A stretch of DNA of 64,000 bases, from assembly GCA_027886175.1 (NCBI GenBank), contig JAJNNQ010000026.1, forward strand, positions 25,624,001 through 25,688,000. Reading direction: 5' to 3'. Source of the DNA: Phylloscopus collybita. Taxonomy: Eukaryota > Chordata > Aves > Passeriformes > Phylloscopidae. Of this stretch, positions 61,989 to 64,000 are shown piece after piece (within the stretch, counting starts at the first letter, position 1; every line of letters begins with the position of its first letter). The notes beneath the pieces were generated by a model. The model did not search any database, was not told the origin of the DNA, and was given only the letters and a program-made list of their open reading frames with translations. The position numbers and the translations under genes were made by a program.

Positions 61989-64000
61989 TTTGGTGCATGA
62001 AAACAATTTTTTTCCCCATATGTAATTCCTCCTTAATTATTTTAGTTTGACAATGGTTTAAGTAAAATTGGGAGCAAGGAAAACTGATTATGTACAGAAG
62101 TGAGATGACCTTTAAGTAATCAAGTTCAACTGCAAATTATAATAAACTTTCAGTCAAATATGACACATCCTTTAAATGCTTCAACTTCTGTGTTAGCAAA
62201 CTGTACCTACTGTTGACATTCAGCAACAGGCAAGCAGGGAAGTGGTTGGAAATTACAGGATCCTGTTAGTTAGAGATAGGGTGGAGGAATATTTAAAACA
62301 CTCTCCCAGACACCCTTAAGCAGTATCCAGCTCACTCAGCTGGTGTGTAGAATATTTCTAGTTGGTCTCTATGCCCTTCTCTGCTGTGTTTAACATTGAC
62401 CTGAGAGCAGATACTGTTGGCAAGGCTATCCCAGCTTCTCCTTTCATCATTGTTTTCTATCCTTTTTTTCTAGGATGCCTGGTCTAACTGTGCCCAAACA
62501 ATTGCTGGGTTTCAAGATGCTCCAGGTATTTTGGCTGCTATTTTGACTGTACTTTGCACATTCTACACTAGACAAGGCCAAAAATGCATTAAGAAAATCA
62601 CTTGTTGCTGTTGGGGTACCATGTAATGGTTATGTAGTAGATCCTGAGAGCTCATGAGATCAGTAAAAAAGTGTGGTGCTTCTCTTCCAATAGCTATGAT
62701 GAACTCATGATGATCACTACCTTGTCAGCCCATTGCCAGTGGCAACAAAAAATAATCAGATGTTTTATCTTCCAGCAGGCATCACACACTTTCATTTTCT
62801 CTTTTAGTCAGGTTTTATTTGTTGTTTTTTGTCAGGATGGGGTAGGACAACTTTAAAAAAAAACCAACCAAAAATAGAAATGAGAAAGCAAGCACCATCC
62901 AGTGCATTACTGCCATTCCTTAGTTGCTTCAGTTGTGTTAACTTTATCTTTTGCTGGCATATGCAAACAGTCCCTGGGAATGTGGTTGCTGCTCAGGAAA
63001 CAACGGTTTTGTAAAAAGTCACAGCAATAATAAAATACAGTAGATGTCTTCAAAGGTGCAGAGAAATTTGTTTCTGCTATCCAGAGAAATTTATGATCCT
63101 ATAGAGTCGATCATTGCAGAGTTGTACTGATTTGAGAGAATTTTAAACCTTGCTTATCAGTGTACAAAAAAGGTAATAAAGTTTCCAGAAGGGTGAGGGT
63201 GGGACAGGATATAAACAAGAGCAAAACACAACAGAAACCACAGAAACCTACTGAAGAAATTATTGGTCTGTTTACTTTGGCTTTAATTGGATTCTCATTT
63301 TCCTTCCAATCTATGGATGATCTGGCTGTTGGGATAGTTTGAAAGGACTGGCATGGTTATGTCACTAAAGGCTGTGACCTACTTCAATCCTCCCTCCTTC
63401 CACTCTTCAGAAACTGGTGCTCTTTCAAAAGGAAATGGAAGAGAAATGGGCCTGTCAAGATTTAATGATGCAGAGAGCAATAAGGAAAGCATGTTTTAAT
63501 TTGATAGTCTTTGTATTTTACACGGGAAATACAAAAAGGCAAAAGGGATTTAAAAGATCACCTTTAAGGCATCCAGTTCTAAGGTTTCAATAAACACACT
63601 GAAAAACAAGCTCTTTGATTATTTTTCTAGCTCCCAGAGAAGCAGCAGTAAAATCATGAGTACCGTTATAAGATGTGAGTAAGAAGCAGCACCCAAGGAA
63701 ATGAAAAAAATATTAGAATTGTTATTATCTATGCTTACAATAGAAGTATTGCATAGCAGATAAGAACACTGGAAGGATGCTTTTTTCGTATCTTGCATTA
63801 TATCTTTCTGAACAAAACCCCTCTGTAGACAACAGAAGCTTCTTCTAATAACAAAAATGTTGGCTGAAATGAAATTCTTGACATACCAATCATTCTCAGC
63901 AGCAAAGCCATTTTTCATATAAAACCTGCTTTGGAGTAGCCTTTAATGAAGGTCTTAAACCAACTCATGTAGTTTATTTTCTCAGGGATGGGAGCATTTA
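61989..64000. other. Intergenic; no gene seen
   Basis: This is AT-rich sequence to the window edge. The longest frames are 60-99 codons and unrecognised. I see no transposon termini, RNA gene or CpG island. Confidence 0.7.

Noticed and set aside
1..64000. CRISPR arrays, operons, phage or other prokaryotic systems, tRNA and rRNA genes
   Set aside because: I found no regularly spaced repeats with spacers, no polycistronic gene order, and no cloverleaf or rRNA-like segment on either strand. The window is vertebrate nuclear DNA.

Overview
The window is nuclear DNA from a bird, probably a passerine. Three things suggest this: an intronless class A GPCR with the vertebrate 5-HT1B receptor sequence, truncated plus-strand CR1 LINE 3' ends, and two long retroviral LTRs of types I recall from songbird genomes. 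The species itself cannot be named. Most of the 64 kb is AT-rich, with frequent stops in every frame and almost no CpG, which is typical of an avian gene desert. Nothing looks bacterial, plasmid-borne or viral apart from the endogenous LTR copies.

There is one protein-coding gene that I can support: HTR1B (serotonin 1B receptor) on the plus strand, CDS 16332-17465, 377 codons. It sits in a CpG island (about 15.05-18.03 kb). A TATA box at 15679 gives a predicted 5' leader of about 620 nt with six upstream ATGs forming five short uORFs. Downstream of the stop there is a strong splice donor (CAG|GTAGGT at 17528/17529). A strong acceptor with a polypyrimidine tract follows at 18478/18479, then AATAAA with GT-rich sequence at 19598. 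I therefore predict a 3'UTR intron of 950 bp and a terminal non-coding exon ending near 19.62 kb.

Outside the gene the recognisable content is repeats. From left to right these are: a weak minus-strand CR1 remnant (3.86 kb); a 3'-truncated ERV LTR (6.96-7.97 kb, plus); an ancient LINE-like repeat (8.09-8.62 kb, plus); a CA/TA microsatellite cluster with a Z-DNA/hairpin candidate (24.17-24.59 kb); a complete 840-bp solo LTR on the minus strand with a 5-bp target duplication (32157-32996); a second copy of the ancient LINE-like repeat (34.19-34.62 kb); and two 5'-truncated CR1 3' ends (57.34-57.70 and 61.73-61.99 kb). Simple repeats and homopolymers are scattered throughout.

I looked for an undescribed system and did not find one. 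The observations most worth following are the predicted 3'UTR intron of HTR1B, its uORF-rich leader, an AT-rich motif cluster inside that intron, a 24-bp perfect palindrome at 31466-31489, and an unexplained 211-codon ORF at 41413-42048. All family assignments come from reading the sequence and from memory; no search was run.
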